Shown one piece after another: positions 38,901 to 46,724 of a stretch of DNA of 64,000 nt. The notes below the pieces were generated by a model. That model was not told the DNA's origin and did no database searches. It saw only the letters and a program-made list of their open reading frames with translations. Source of the DNA: Thioploca ingrica (lineage in GTDB: Bacteria; Pseudomonadota; Gammaproteobacteria; Beggiatoales; Beggiatoaceae); NCBI GenBank assembly GCA_000828835.1, contig AP014633.1, positions 3,658,001 to 3,722,000 on the forward strand, in the 5' to 3' direction. Position 1 is the stretch's first letter. Each line of letters opens with the position of its first letter. A program made the position numbers and the translations under genes.

Positions 38901-39293
38901 AGCCAAGCGTACTGCTAATTGCAACCGTTTGATTTGTTGCGTATCATTTTGTAAATAATGGTGTAATTCTGCAAACGTGTCCGGCTGTAAGCAACTGGGT
39001 AACTTTTCCATAATGCTCCACACGAGTACTTCCGGTTCAAATGGAGAGGTATCAGGTAAGTAACCTAAGGCTTCTTTAAACAGCCGCCAAACAATCGCAT
39101 CTGCAAACGGAAAAGCCGCATTTGCCCATATTCCGAGTTCTTCAGCGAGTTTCATCGATACCCAGCGTTGCATACCTTGGCTTTGAACAACGATGATTTC
39201 TTTTGCCAACGGATTAGCCAGCGGCACTTTAACGACGGTTGCTAAGGCTTGCAGTAAATTTTCTAGGCGATTACTGGTGTGAATATGGAGCAT
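35997..39293 (-). CDS. recC: Exodeoxyribonuclease V gamma subunit
   Basis: 1098 residues, the expected RecC size. It starts MLHIHTSNRLENLLQALA and contains VVQSQGMQRWVSMKLAEELG, typical of the inactive helicase-like N-terminal domain, plus SLMREIEVLHDQLL, VALLGMNDQTYPR and QHPQRGDRSRRQHDRY. RecC recognises Chi in the RecBCD complex that processes double-strand breaks. The recB and recD genes are not in the window on either side. It is on the same strand as the methylase-fold gene, 11 bases downstream of it. Confidence 0.95.
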   Translation of the reverse strand: MLHIHTSNRLENLLQALATVVKVPLANPLAKEIIVVQSQGMQRWVSMKLAEELGIWANAAFPFADAIVWRLFKEALGYLPDTSPFEPEVLVWSIMEKLPSCLQPDTFAELHHYLQNDTQQIKRLQLAVRLATLFNQYMVYRPHWLAHWENNQQPPELDNNSVAQWQAILWRSLVEQYGNNHRAKLRAEFFQYLPKLNSQLSPWQRLSVFGIPALPPFHLEVFANLGQFRDIHVFLLNPCQEYWGDIVSDIEIAHKTARIQQPSTTPDELYFTRGNPLLASWGKMGRDFIDLLQEYPHVSHEYFTAPPPTTLLAHIQADILYLRERDPVKATPIQVDDRSIQIHVCHSLMREIEVLHDQLLALFETDPSLLPKDIVVMMPEIETYAPLIEAVFATTPEEHKKIPFSIADRSLRSQSTLIDAFMAILELSQSRLTVSEVLTILEIEAVQRRFGFLESDLDLIRFWIKQTGIRWGMDAADRERMNLPAVEENTWRAGLNRLLLGYALPSSPLFQATNREEWLFQGILPFDQIEGSDRLILGKFVAFIEQLFDYIKSLEQPRPLPQWSSLLSELFDRLLSPDENSEFEAQQIRRLLTTLVEHSQLTHFNSEVSREVILAYLRHYLEKEPSPTHFLTGQVLFCTLLPMRSIPFKVVALLGMNDQTYPRPSQPISFDLITQHPQRGDRSRRQHDRYLFLEALLSARAYFYISYVGRSIHDDTVIPPSVLVSELLDYIQHGFIHPQQNIIDYLVLHHPLQAFSPRYFNGEDQRLFSYSNEYCVASTALFKERQLPTPFFLTPFPEPQPVVEWQTVEIKRLTRFFANPIEFLFQERLGIKLPTDQDLLDETEPFEIRGLDRYTLSQVLVAKQLAGQDLKAYQRIAKASGQLPHGQIGDYVYNQLVEQIQPFVERIREVTQQEKQAVQRINLNLGEMRLIGRLSGIWREHLIYYRYAKLKAKDYINTWIYHLILNTLPDNNLPRQSLLIGEDGEWRYQPLDPLESRAILITLLTDYYWQGLLQPLPFFPQSALAFVKALHRGKSTEESFDKAWQAWRGNEFALGEAENEYYQLNFGQLDQNAPLKDQRFPALAQKFFDPLLNNLISI

Positions 39294-39304
39294 CTAAATA
39301 AAAT

Positions 39305-40150
39305 TCAAAGCGATATACCTAATCTGGCCATCATTTCATAATCTAAAGTGGCTGGGGCTTGTGGTGGAACATAAAGCGTTGAGATTTCACTGACTTTCGC
39401 TTTAGGTAATTGAGAAAGCGGAAGCGGTTTAATCAACGGCTGGCAAACGGGGTAATAAGTTGCTGCTTCATAAATAATAACTTCATGTTTAAAACCGTAA
39501 TGTTGTCCTAATACTTCCGCTAAAATAGTTAAACCGGGTGAGGGTGCGTCTTCTTTAAAAAAGCCCAGATTACCTACCATAGCCAGTTGCCACAAAATCA
39601 ACACACTAGTTGGATCAAATCGACGGCGTCGAATTAAAAAATCAGTGGCTTCAAAACTTTGACAACCATTCCGCCCGGGATCAACACCTAAGTCTGCAAA
39701 TAAACAATCTTCCGCAGAAATGCCTGGTAACATCTGCGCATGAAATCCTTCCTGACGGGCTTGTTTAATCGCCTCATGGGCTGGATCAGAAAACACACCC
39801 GGGTGACCATAAAAAACCACACAAATGTTTCCTCCCTGACGAACAGCCGCTAAAATACATTCAACCATTTCCTGATAGGTTTGACGTCGCCGCTGATTAT
39901 TGGTGTTGTAAGGCAATGGTTCTACGATTGTATTCAGTGTCTGTAACCATTTAGCTGTGACCGGATCAGCGACTGCAAACAAGACTTTATCAGCTTCTTT
40001 AATCCACGCTTGAGCCGCTAAAGTTAAATGACCGACTAATTGAATACCAGTCCCTACAATCGTCAATGTTCCAGGTTCCAAATCAAATCTCCTTTTCAAT
40101 CTAGAAATTGATTTCACCGATCTATATGTCAACGGTCGGTGAGTAATCAA
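39305..40150 (-). CDS. Tetrapyrrole-methylase-fold protein resembling borosin peptide alpha-N-methyltransferases
   Basis: 281 residues from ATG 40150; TTG at 40081 is a good alternative start (258 aa) because AGGAGA lies 6 bases before it and homology begins there. SAM-binding motifs are TLTIVGTGIQLVGHLTLAA, VFYGHPGVFSDP and MLPGISAEDCLFADL then DPGRNGCQSFEATDFLIR. These strings resemble, as I recall them, the fungal borosin enzyme OphMA (VGTGI, FYGHPGVF, LPG.SAEDCLFADL, EA.DFLIR), including the Arg and Tyr of RRQTY and the Tyr of FYGHPG that line its active site. Split bacterial borosins act on a separate precursor peptide. No precursor is visible: ffh is 6 bases upstream and recC follows. 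Another TP-methylase role is possible. Substrate unknown. Confidence 0.75.
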   Translation of the reverse strand: MITHRPLTYRSVKSISRLKRRFDLEPGTLTIVGTGIQLVGHLTLAAQAWIKEADKVLFAVADPVTAKWLQTLNTIVEPLPYNTNNQRRRQTYQEMVECILAAVRQGGNICVVFYGHPGVFSDPAHEAIKQARQEGFHAQMLPGISAEDCLFADLGVDPGRNGCQSFEATDFLIRRRRFDPTSVLILWQLAMVGNLGFFKEDAPSPGLTILAEVLGQHYGFKHEVIIYEAATYYPVCQPLIKPLPLSQLPKAKVSEISTLYVPPQAPATLDYEMMARLGISL

Positions 40151-40156
40151 TTAAAA

Positions 40157-41518
40157 TTAAAATCGCATTCCCGGTGGCAATTTACTTTTCATCGTGCGCA
40201 TAAGACTGGCTATTCCGCCTTTTTTAGTCATTTGTTTAACCATCTTTTGCATTTGAGTAAATTGTTTTAGCAAGCGATTCACTTCTTGAATCTGGGTTCC
40301 GGAACCTTGGGCAATCCGGCGCTTACGTGAACCTTTAATAATGCCGGGAAAGCGTCGTTCTTGCGAGGTCATGGAGTTAATAATCGCTTCGAGACGACGC
40401 ATTTCTTTATCATTAAGTTGTGCTTTGGCTTTATCCGGCACTTGATCCATCCCGGGCATTTTTTCCATTAAACTAGCGACTCCTCCCATATTGCGCATTT
40501 GGATTAATTGGGTCCTAAAATCCTCTAGATCAAAGCCTTGTCCTTTTTTTAATTTGCCAACCAATTTGTCAGCTTGTTCTCTATCAACGGCACGCTCTGC
40601 TTCTTCAATTAAGCTCAGAACATCACCTTGACCAATAATTCTTGAAGCAATTCGATCGGGATAAAATGGTTCTAAAGCGGGCGTTTTTTCCCCAACCCCA
40701 ATAAATTTTATCGGCTTACCGGTAATATGACGGACCGATAAAGCCGCGCCGCCACGGGCATCACCGTCTGTTTTGGTGAGAATCACGCCGGTTAAAGGTA
40801 AAGCGTCATTAAAGGCTTTAGCGGTATTAGCGGCATCTTGTCCAGTCATGCTATCGACGATAAATAAGGTCTCAGTGGGTTGAGTTGCGGCATGTAATGC
40901 CTTAATTTCCGCCATCATGTAATCATCGACATGAAGACGACCTGCGGTATCAACAAGTAATACTTCGGCAAACTCTCGACGTGCTTGGGAAATGGCGGCG
41001 GTGGCAATATCAACGGGTTTTTGGTTAGTTTCACTCGGAAAAAATTGTGCCCCCACTTCAGCAGCTAAGGTTTCCAATTGTTTAATAGCGGCGGGACGAT
41101 AGATGTCACAACTGACTACCATGACTGTTTTTTTCTTGCGTTCAATTAACCAGCGAGCCAATTTAGCTACCGTCGTGGTTTTACCCGAACCTTGTAATCC
41201 AGCCATCAAGATAACCACCGGTGCGGGCGCAGTTAAATTAAGCTCATCGCATTGTTCACCCATTAATTGGGTTAATTCATCTCGCACGACTTTAATTAAC
41301 GCTTGACCTGGGGTTAAACTATTGAGGACTTCTTGTCCAACGGCGCGTTGCCGCACTTGTTCTACAAATTCTTTGACTACCGGTAAAGCAACATCCGCTT
41401 CGAGTAAAGCCATACGGACTTCACGTAACGCTTCTTTAATATTATTTTCGGTGAGTCGACCCTGACCACGTAGTGTTTTCAGGGTTTTGCTTAACCGTTC
41501 GGTAAGACTTTCAAACAT
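40157..41518 (-). CDS. ffh: Signal recognition particle protein
   Basis: 453 residues, standard Ffh. N domain about 1-95; GTPase domain with GLQGSGKTTTVAKLA (G1), DIYRPAA, DTAGRLHVD, TKTDGDARGG; C-terminal methionine-rich M domain (about 300-453, MRNMGGVASLMEKMPGMDQ, ending LPPGMRF) binding the signal sequence and 4.5S RNA. It targets membrane and exported proteins to FtsY/SecYEG cotranslationally. No 4.5S RNA gene was recognised in the window. Confidence 0.97.
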   Translation of the reverse strand: MFESLTERLSKTLKTLRGQGRLTENNIKEALREVRMALLEADVALPVVKEFVEQVRQRAVGQEVLNSLTPGQALIKVVRDELTQLMGEQCDELNLTAPAPVVILMAGLQGSGKTTTVAKLARWLIERKKKTVMVVSCDIYRPAAIKQLETLAAEVGAQFFPSETNQKPVDIATAAISQARREFAEVLLVDTAGRLHVDDYMMAEIKALHAATQPTETLFIVDSMTGQDAANTAKAFNDALPLTGVILTKTDGDARGGAALSVRHITGKPIKFIGVGEKTPALEPFYPDRIASRIIGQGDVLSLIEEAERAVDREQADKLVGKLKKGQGFDLEDFRTQLIQMRNMGGVASLMEKMPGMDQVPDKAKAQLNDKEMRRLEAIINSMTSQERRFPGIIKGSRKRRIAQGSGTQIQEVNRLLKQFTQMQKMVKQMTKKGGIASLMRTMKSKLPPGMRF

Positions 41519-41633
41519 ATCACATTGACCTCTGTTGTCCGTTATCAGTTAGCAATGATAATGAATTTATCGTTAATATAAAAAATTAAGTCTATTATTC
41601 TCTCGTGGTGTAAAAGAATAAGTTAATAATGAC

Positions 41634-43511
41634 CTAATTTAAGGTTTCTAATGCTTCGGTCACTTCTAACCACAGTGCTTCTGTTTGTTGTAATTGTTCA
41701 GCCAGGGTGGTTTGTTGACGCAAATATTCTGTTACTTTCTGTTTATCAGTGTAAATAATCGGATCCGCTAACCCAGTTTCAATCGTGGTTTTTTGCTGGA
41801 TAAGTCTATCTAAATCTTGTTCTATTTTTTTCAACCGATTTTGTAAGGGGCGGCGTTGCTCTCGTTTGAGTGTCACCGTATTTTTCTTCTCTAAACGTTC
41901 TTGTTTGAGGGTACTGTCTTGAGTATTGAGACTCGGTTTGGTTCGGTATTCCAATAACCATTGGCGGTAATCCGCTAAATCGCCACTAAATTCTTTTACC
42001 CGGCCATCAGCAACTAACCAGAATTGATCAGTCGTGGCCCGAAGTAAATAACGATCGTGAGAAACGATAACCAAAGCCCCTTCATAATCTTGTAATGCTA
42101 GCGTTAAAGCATGACGCATTTCTAAATCTAAATGATTAGTCGGTTCATCTAATAATAATACATTGGGTCGCTGCCAAACTAATAATGCTAATACTAATCG
42201 AGCTTTTTCACCACCGGAGAAAGGTGCTACCGGCATCAATACTTGATCGTCTACAAAACCAAAACCACCTAAAAAATTGCGTAAAGTTTGTTCGTTAGCT
42301 TTAAGATCGAGACGTTGTAGGTGTTGTAGAGGAGTTTCTTCAGGGCATAACTGCTCTAATTGATGTTGAGCAAAATAAGCGATGTGCAAATGGTCGTTAA
42401 CCGTATAATCACCGCTACTGGGCTTAAGTAATCCGGCTAATAATTTAATTAATGTAGATTTGCCAGCACCATTGGGACCTAATAAACCTAACCGAGTCCC
42501 TTTTCCAATCCGCAATTTGACTTGTTCTAAGATTGGCTTATCACTATAACCGACACTCACTTTATCTAAATAAATGAGTAAATCGGGTGATTGTAGCGGT
42601 AATTGAAAACTAAAGTGAAAGGGAGAATCCACATGTGCTGGGGCAATTTTTTCCATCCTGGCTAGAGCATTGAGACGACTTTGGGCTTGTTTAGCTTTGG
42701 TGGCTTTATAACGAAACCGAGCAACGAATGCCTGGATATGAACTATTTCTCGTTGTTGTTGTTGATAACTCGCTTGTTGTGAAGCTAATTGTTCGGCGCG
42801 CTTATGTTCAAAGGCTTCATAATTACCCGTATAAAGGGTTATCTTTTGTTGAGAAAGATGCGCGATAGTGTCAACCACATTATCCAAAAAATCTCGATCA
42901 TGAGAAATCAATAACACCGTGCCCGGATAACGTTTTAACCACTGTTCAAACCATAATATCGCATCTAAATCAAGATGATTAGTGGGTTCATCGAGTAAGA
43001 GTAAATCGGAACGACACATTAAAGCTTGGGCTAGATTCAATCGCATTCGCCATCCACCCGAAAATTCATTGACCGGCTTGTCATGCTCAATAGCTGCAAA
43101 ACCGAGACCGTACAACAGTTGTGCAGCGCGAGATCGAGCAGTATAACCATCAATGGCTTCAAATTGGGCATGTAGTATCGCTTCCTGCATACCCTCATCG
43201 GCTGGCCTGACCGTTGCTAATTGCATTTCAATAAGACGCAATTGTTGATCACCCTCTAATACATATTCAATCGCCGGGATTGAAACCGCCGGCATTTCTT
43301 GCACAACTTGAGCGATGTTGATCTGTGGAGGCATAGCGATTTCACCCCGATCAGAATGTAATTCACCACATAGTAAAGCAAACAAACTTGACTTCCCACA
43401 ACCATTCGCACCAATAAAACCGATTTTCTGACCGGCATGGATGGTTAAATTGACTTGTTCAAATAATTGTTTAGTTCCACGTTGTAAAGAAACATTGCGT
43501 AAAGTAATCAT
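41634..43511 (-). CDS. ABC-F family ATPase (YheS-like)
   Basis: 625 residues. Two ATPase cassettes: Walker A GANGCGKSS and GPNGAGKST; signatures FSGGWRMRLNLAQALM and FSGGEKARLVLALLV, each with a Walker B ending LLLDEPTNHLD. The linker (about 225-300) is charged and the C-terminal tail is coiled coil (about 525-620). No membrane segments. ABC-F proteins bind the ribosomal E site and modulate translation; the architecture fits YheS. It is probably housekeeping. Separated from ffh by about 115 bases. Confidence 0.9.
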   Translation of the reverse strand: MITLRNVSLQRGTKQLFEQVNLTIHAGQKIGFIGANGCGKSSLFALLCGELHSDRGEIAMPPQINIAQVVQEMPAVSIPAIEYVLEGDQQLRLIEMQLATVRPADEGMQEAILHAQFEAIDGYTARSRAAQLLYGLGFAAIEHDKPVNEFSGGWRMRLNLAQALMCRSDLLLLDEPTNHLDLDAILWFEQWLKRYPGTVLLISHDRDFLDNVVDTIAHLSQQKITLYTGNYEAFEHKRAEQLASQQASYQQQQREIVHIQAFVARFRYKATKAKQAQSRLNALARMEKIAPAHVDSPFHFSFQLPLQSPDLLIYLDKVSVGYSDKPILEQVKLRIGKGTRLGLLGPNGAGKSTLIKLLAGLLKPSSGDYTVNDHLHIAYFAQHQLEQLCPEETPLQHLQRLDLKANEQTLRNFLGGFGFVDDQVLMPVAPFSGGEKARLVLALLVWQRPNVLLLDEPTNHLDLEMRHALTLALQDYEGALVIVSHDRYLLRATTDQFWLVADGRVKEFSGDLADYRQWLLEYRTKPSLNTQDSTLKQERLEKKNTVTLKREQRRPLQNRLKKIEQDLDRLIQQKTTIETGLADPIIYTDKQKVTEYLRQQTTLAEQLQQTEALWLEVTEALETLN

Positions 43512-44031
43512 AATTAATCTAATCAGTTATCAGTGAACAGTTATCCGTTTAGCCATTGTTAGTTATCATAACGGCTTATTACGCACCCGACAGTTTTTTT
43601 TCCAGTTCCCCCGGTTGACTAAGCATAAGTATCTACATATCTTGAAGAAAATAATACAATCAATCAGTTGTTTGGTTAAGTACTAATAAATAAGTTATTG
43701 AATTTTAAAGTATCTATAAACTGATGTAGATACCTTTGCCTTATCTAGAGGGGGAATTTTCCTTAACTTAATAGTATTGCAACGTAGGATGAGTAGAGCG
43801 CGTTAGCACAAAACCCATCAAATTCTTGACCTGTAACAGTAGTGCTAAAGTGGTAGTAATTTTAAGGTAACCAGGGGTTACAACTCCTAATTGCGACTGG
43901 GTTCATACCACTACTTGTTTAGCACTACCGTTTATTTTTGGTAATGAAATCGACAAGAAATAATCATATTATGGTGAACTATTTGTTGAACTTTGTTCTT
44001 CAGCCCAACTTACCGCGTTAAAACCAGTAGT
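43512..44031. other. Intergenic stretch without a gene, holding palindromes
   Basis: It contains a 10-bp inverted repeat GTATCTACAT (43629-43638) / ATGTAGATAC (43724-43733) spaced by 85 bases, and the GTAGTGCTAAA element at 43839-43928. I see no reading frame with protein character and no tRNA. Confidence 0.6.
43839..43928. repeat. Inverted repeat, GTAGTGCTAAA arms
   Basis: GTAGTGCTAAA at 43839-43849 is the exact reverse complement of TTTAGCACTAC at 43918-43928. The interior has a second partially complementary pair (GTGGTAGTA / TACCACTAC). The 90-bp foldback could be a MITE or a structured transcript. Confidence 0.45.
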
Positions 44032-44092
44032 GTAGCCTGGATGAAACGAAGTGAAATCCAGGTTTGAAATTTCTAGATTTCACTCAGGCTAC
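44032..44092. repeat. Dispersed GTAGCCTGG...AATCCAGG repeat, copy 2
   Basis: GTAGCCTGG, AAATCCAGG, an inner GAAATTTCTAGATTTC palindrome, then CAGGCTAC closing the inverted repeat. It directly follows the stop of the repeat-protein gene on the minus strand and could serve as its terminator. Confidence 0.55.
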
Positions 44093-44094
44093 GT

Positions 44095-45612
44095 TTACTT
44101 CTGCTGTTCAAGTCGCTTTTGCTCTTCCAGTTGTTTTTGTTCGTCAAGTCGCTTTTGTTCTTCGGGTCGTTTTTGTTCGTCGAGTCGCTTTTGCTCTTCC
44201 AGTCGTTTTTGTTCGTCGAGCTGTTTGTGTTGTTCCTGTTCGAGTCGCTTTTGTTCGTCGAGTCGCTTTTGCTCTTCCAATCGTTTTTGTTCGTCGAGTT
44301 GGTTGTGTTGTTCTTGTTCTAGTCGCTTCTGCTCTTCCAGTCGTTTTTGTTCGTCGGCGTGCTTTTGCTCTTCGAGTTGCTTTTGCTCTTCCAATCGTTT
44401 TTGGTCTTCCAGTCGCTTCTGTTCGTCGAGTCGCTTTTGCTCGTCAATCCGCTTTTGCTCTTCGAGTTGCTTTTGCTCGTCAATCCGCTTTTGCTCTTCC
44501 AGTCGTTTTTGTTCGTCGGCGTGCTTTTGCTCTTCGAGTTGCTTTTGCTCGTCAATCCGCTTTTGTTCTTCCAGTCGTTTTTGTTCGTCGGCGTGCTTTT
44601 GCTCTTCGAGTTGCTTTTGCTCGTCAATCCGCTTTTGTTCTTCCAGTCGTTTTTGTTCGTCGGCGTGCTTTTGCTCTTCGAGTTGCTTTTGCTCGTCAAT
44701 CCGCTTTTGTTCTTCCAGTCGTTTTTGTTCGTCGGCGTGCTTTTGCTCTTCGAGTTGCTTTTGCTCGTCAATCCGCTTTTGTTCTTCCAGTCGTTTTTGT
44801 TCGTCGGCGTGCTTTTGCTCTTCGAGTTGGTTGTGTTGTCCTTGTTCGAAAGGTTTCTGCTCTTCCAGTCGTTTTTGTTCGTCGGCGTGCTTCTGCTCTT
44901 CCAGTCGTTTTTGTTCGTCGGCGTGCTTTTGCTCTTCGGATCGTTTTTGTTCTTCGAGTCGCTTCTGCTCTTCCAGTCGTTTTTGTTCGTTAAGCAGGTT
45001 TTGCTCGTCGAGTAATCGTTTTTGCTCTTCGGATCGCTTTTGTTCCTCAAGCCGGTTCTGCTCTTCAAACGGATAATTTGAAGTGTAGCTCTGAGGCTGC
45101 GGTATCGTTGGATAAGATGGATAATTTGAGGTGTAGTCCTGAGATTGTGCTGGCGGTTGCCTTTGCGGTTCGATCCGACGGCGTTGCTCGTCGAGTCGCT
45201 TTTGTTCGTCGAGTCGTTTTTGTTTTCCCAATTGCTTCTGCTCGTCGAGTCGCTTTAGTTCGTCGAGTCGCTTTTGTTTTTCCAGTCGCTTCTGCTCGTC
45301 GAGTCGCTTTAGTTCGTCGGCGTGCTTTTGCTCGTCGAGTCGCTTTAGTTCTTCGAGCCAGTGGCGTTGATCTTCTGACCGGTTTCTTTCATGGTCCCGC
45401 CGCCCTACTCCATTTCTAGAATCCCTTACAGCATCATTATGTCCACGGTTAGATGGATAATTTGGGGTGTAGCGCTGAGGTTGCGGTATCGTTGGATAAT
45501 TTGGGGTATATTGTGGAAGCTCAGGCATCATTGGACAACATGCAAAATTGCCAACAGCTATACCCAAGACCATTCCGTTTAGTACTAATCTCCTAAGTTT
45601 AGTATAAATCAT
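44095..45612 (-). CDS. Exported protein composed of six-residue EEQKRL repeats
   Basis: 505 residues. N-terminal signal-like helix (LVLNGMVLGIAVGNFACCPM), possibly a lipoprotein with a non-ideal lipobox (NFAC). Then come Pro/Tyr/Asn-rich segments with repeated YTPNYP/YTSNYP, and two blocks of hexapeptide repeats of the pattern xLDEQK/RLEEQK/HADEQK (about 93-140 and 180-505). A 24-residue unit (72 bp) recurs about five times in the middle. It should form an extended, highly charged helix. AAGGAGAG precedes the start. The repeat DNA is open in all frames, producing long spurious frames on both strands. Function unknown; a periplasm- or envelope-spanning role, as for TolA-like rods, is speculative. 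Confidence 0.7.
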   Translation of the reverse strand: MIYTKLRRLVLNGMVLGIAVGNFACCPMMPELPQYTPNYPTIPQPQRYTPNYPSNRGHNDAVRDSRNGVGRRDHERNRSEDQRHWLEELKRLDEQKHADELKRLDEQKRLEKQKRLDELKRLDEQKQLGKQKRLDEQKRLDEQRRRIEPQRQPPAQSQDYTSNYPSYPTIPQPQSYTSNYPFEEQNRLEEQKRSEEQKRLLDEQNLLNEQKRLEEQKRLEEQKRSEEQKHADEQKRLEEQKHADEQKRLEEQKPFEQGQHNQLEEQKHADEQKRLEEQKRIDEQKQLEEQKHADEQKRLEEQKRIDEQKQLEEQKHADEQKRLEEQKRIDEQKQLEEQKHADEQKRLEEQKRIDEQKQLEEQKHADEQKRLEEQKRIDEQKQLEEQKRIDEQKRLDEQKRLEDQKRLEEQKQLEEQKHADEQKRLEEQKRLEQEQHNQLDEQKRLEEQKRLDEQKRLEQEQHKQLDEQKRLEEQKRLDEQKRPEEQKRLDEQKQLEEQKRLEQQK

Positions 45613-45649
45613 CGTTAGCTCTCCTTAGAAACAACGGAATTAATTTCAA

Positions 45650-46120
45650 TTATCGACAAATAATCAATTTACCTTGGCGTTCTACTTGTTGAAAATACTT
45701 TTTTAAGATAGGCAGATAATCTTCAATCCGCCAATTTCGTTGCCAGCAATCTTTTTTAGAAGCATTGCTAATTCCCGATTTATCACCTTCGTAGACACTG
45801 AAATAACAAGGCACTTGGTAGGATGCACATAAAGCAATGAGGTTGCGCAAGGCTTGACCATCATCAATCACGTTTAAAACATTGTTACAAACAATTGCGT
45901 CGGGATTACAGGCTAAAGCCGCTTGGTTTTCAACTTCGGAACGATTGAATTTGTCATAAACGTATAATTTAACCCCCAATCCGGTGGCGTAGATTTTGTT
46001 CGCATCAAATTTACCACCACCGATATCGAGTACAGTTAAACCAACTAATTGTGGTAAAACTGCTTTAATACCCGGATTGACTTGATTGAGACTGGTGGTC
46101 GCACTGCTTAAGTCTTGCAT
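45650..46120 (-). CDS. SAM-dependent methyltransferase-like protein
   Basis: 156 residues. Class I methyltransferase motif I VLDIGGGKFD (about residues 30-39), an acidic residue ending strand 2 (LYVYDKFN) and DAIVCNNVLNVI in the motif IV position. It is shorter than most class I enzymes (lacking some C-terminal strands), so it may be a minimal enzyme or bind SAM without catalysis. The start overlaps the upstream lipoprotein gene by 13 bases. It is the last gene of the thiG-nadE cluster. Confidence 0.6.
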   Translation of the reverse strand: MQDLSSATTSLNQVNPGIKAVLPQLVGLTVLDIGGGKFDANKIYATGLGVKLYVYDKFNRSEVENQAALACNPDAIVCNNVLNVIDDGQALRNLIALCASYQVPCYFSVYEGDKSGISNASKKDCWQRNWRIEDYLPILKKYFQQVERQGKLIICR

Positions 46121-46443
46121 AAAAATTTTTGGAAAAAACTGAGTTCACACAGCGACAGCGATTGAGTTTCAGGTTTTTCAATTTTAATAATTTCGGTAAA
46201 TGGAATCCGTTCTCGGGCACCGACAATAGCTGTGGGTGTGACTTCAACAAAGTCAAAAGTAATAATCGTGTGGTCTTGAGTGTGAACTTTGATAGTATCG
46301 CCGATGGTAAAATTTTGCTCAATCTCACGGGGGGTCGGTTTGATGACTTGCATCGTGGTGGTGCAGGCGCTCAAACAAACCAGCCCAATTAACGAGAAGA
46401 TAGCGGTAATCACTAGTCGATAAATTATTTTTAACCTATTCAT
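46108..46443 (-). CDS. Small lipoprotein, paralogue of the preceding gene
   Basis: 111 residues. Lipoprotein signal with lipobox LSAC (Cys27). The body is a small beta-rich domain: QNFTIGDTIKVHTQDHTI and ERIPFTEIIKIEKPE. The same pattern (QQFRVGDTIKVYTLDQTI, QQIPFNEIDRVEKVE) occurs in the neighbour at 46440, so the two arose by tandem duplication. Overlaps its neighbours by 4 and 13 bases. Function unknown. Confidence 0.7.
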   Translation of the reverse strand: MNRLKIIYRLVITAIFSLIGLVCLSACTTTMQVIKPTPREIEQNFTIGDTIKVHTQDHTIITFDFVEVTPTAIVGARERIPFTEIIKIEKPETQSLSLCELSFFQKFLCKT

Positions 46444-46724
46444 TTTATTTCTACTTTTTCTACTCTATCGATCTCATTGAAAGGAATTTGTTGCCGTTGA
46501 CCAATAATAGCGGCGTTGTTGACTCCAACCAACGGAAATTCATAAATAGTTTGATCCAAAGTGTAAACTTTAATCGTATCACCGACACGGAATTGTTGTC
46601 GAATCATTGCTGGCGTGACGGGTTCTTGCGGTGGCAAAAAGTCAAATTTCGACCAATGAATACAAGCTGACAAGCTAAGTAATAAAGTGATCGGGGTGGA
46701 CCATTTGATGAGTTTAGGTATCAT
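46440..46724 (-). CDS. Small lipoprotein
   Basis: 94 residues. Signal with lipobox LSAC (Cys21), then RVGDTIKVYTLDQTIYEF and IGQRQQIPFNEIDRVEKVEI. It overlaps nadE upstream (ATGA, 4 bases) and the paralogue downstream (4 bases), so the three are translationally coupled. Small envelope lipoproteins attached to nadE are unexpected; the coupling suggests cotranscription rather than shared pathway. Confidence 0.7.
   Translation of the reverse strand: MIPKLIKWSTPITLLLSLSACIHWSKFDFLPPQEPVTPAMIRQQFRVGDTIKVYTLDQTIYEFPLVGVNNAAIIGQRQQIPFNEIDRVEKVEIK

Noticed and set aside
39294..40160. Borosin precursor peptide next to the methylase gene
   Set aside because: Gaps to recC and ffh are 11 and 6 bases, too short for a peptide gene, and no separate small frame with a suitable core was seen.
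41519..41633. 4.5S SRP RNA gene next to ffh
   Set aside because: The gap has no GGAA-tetraloop hairpin or G/C-rich stem of the right kind.
44051..45076. Long plus-strand open frames (Ser/Cys/Phe-rich and Val/Phe/Leu-rich) opposite the repeat protein
   Set aside because: They are by-products of an 18-bp repeat with no stops in any frame; composition is absurdly low-complexity and only the minus-strand frame has a signal-like start and ribosome binding site.
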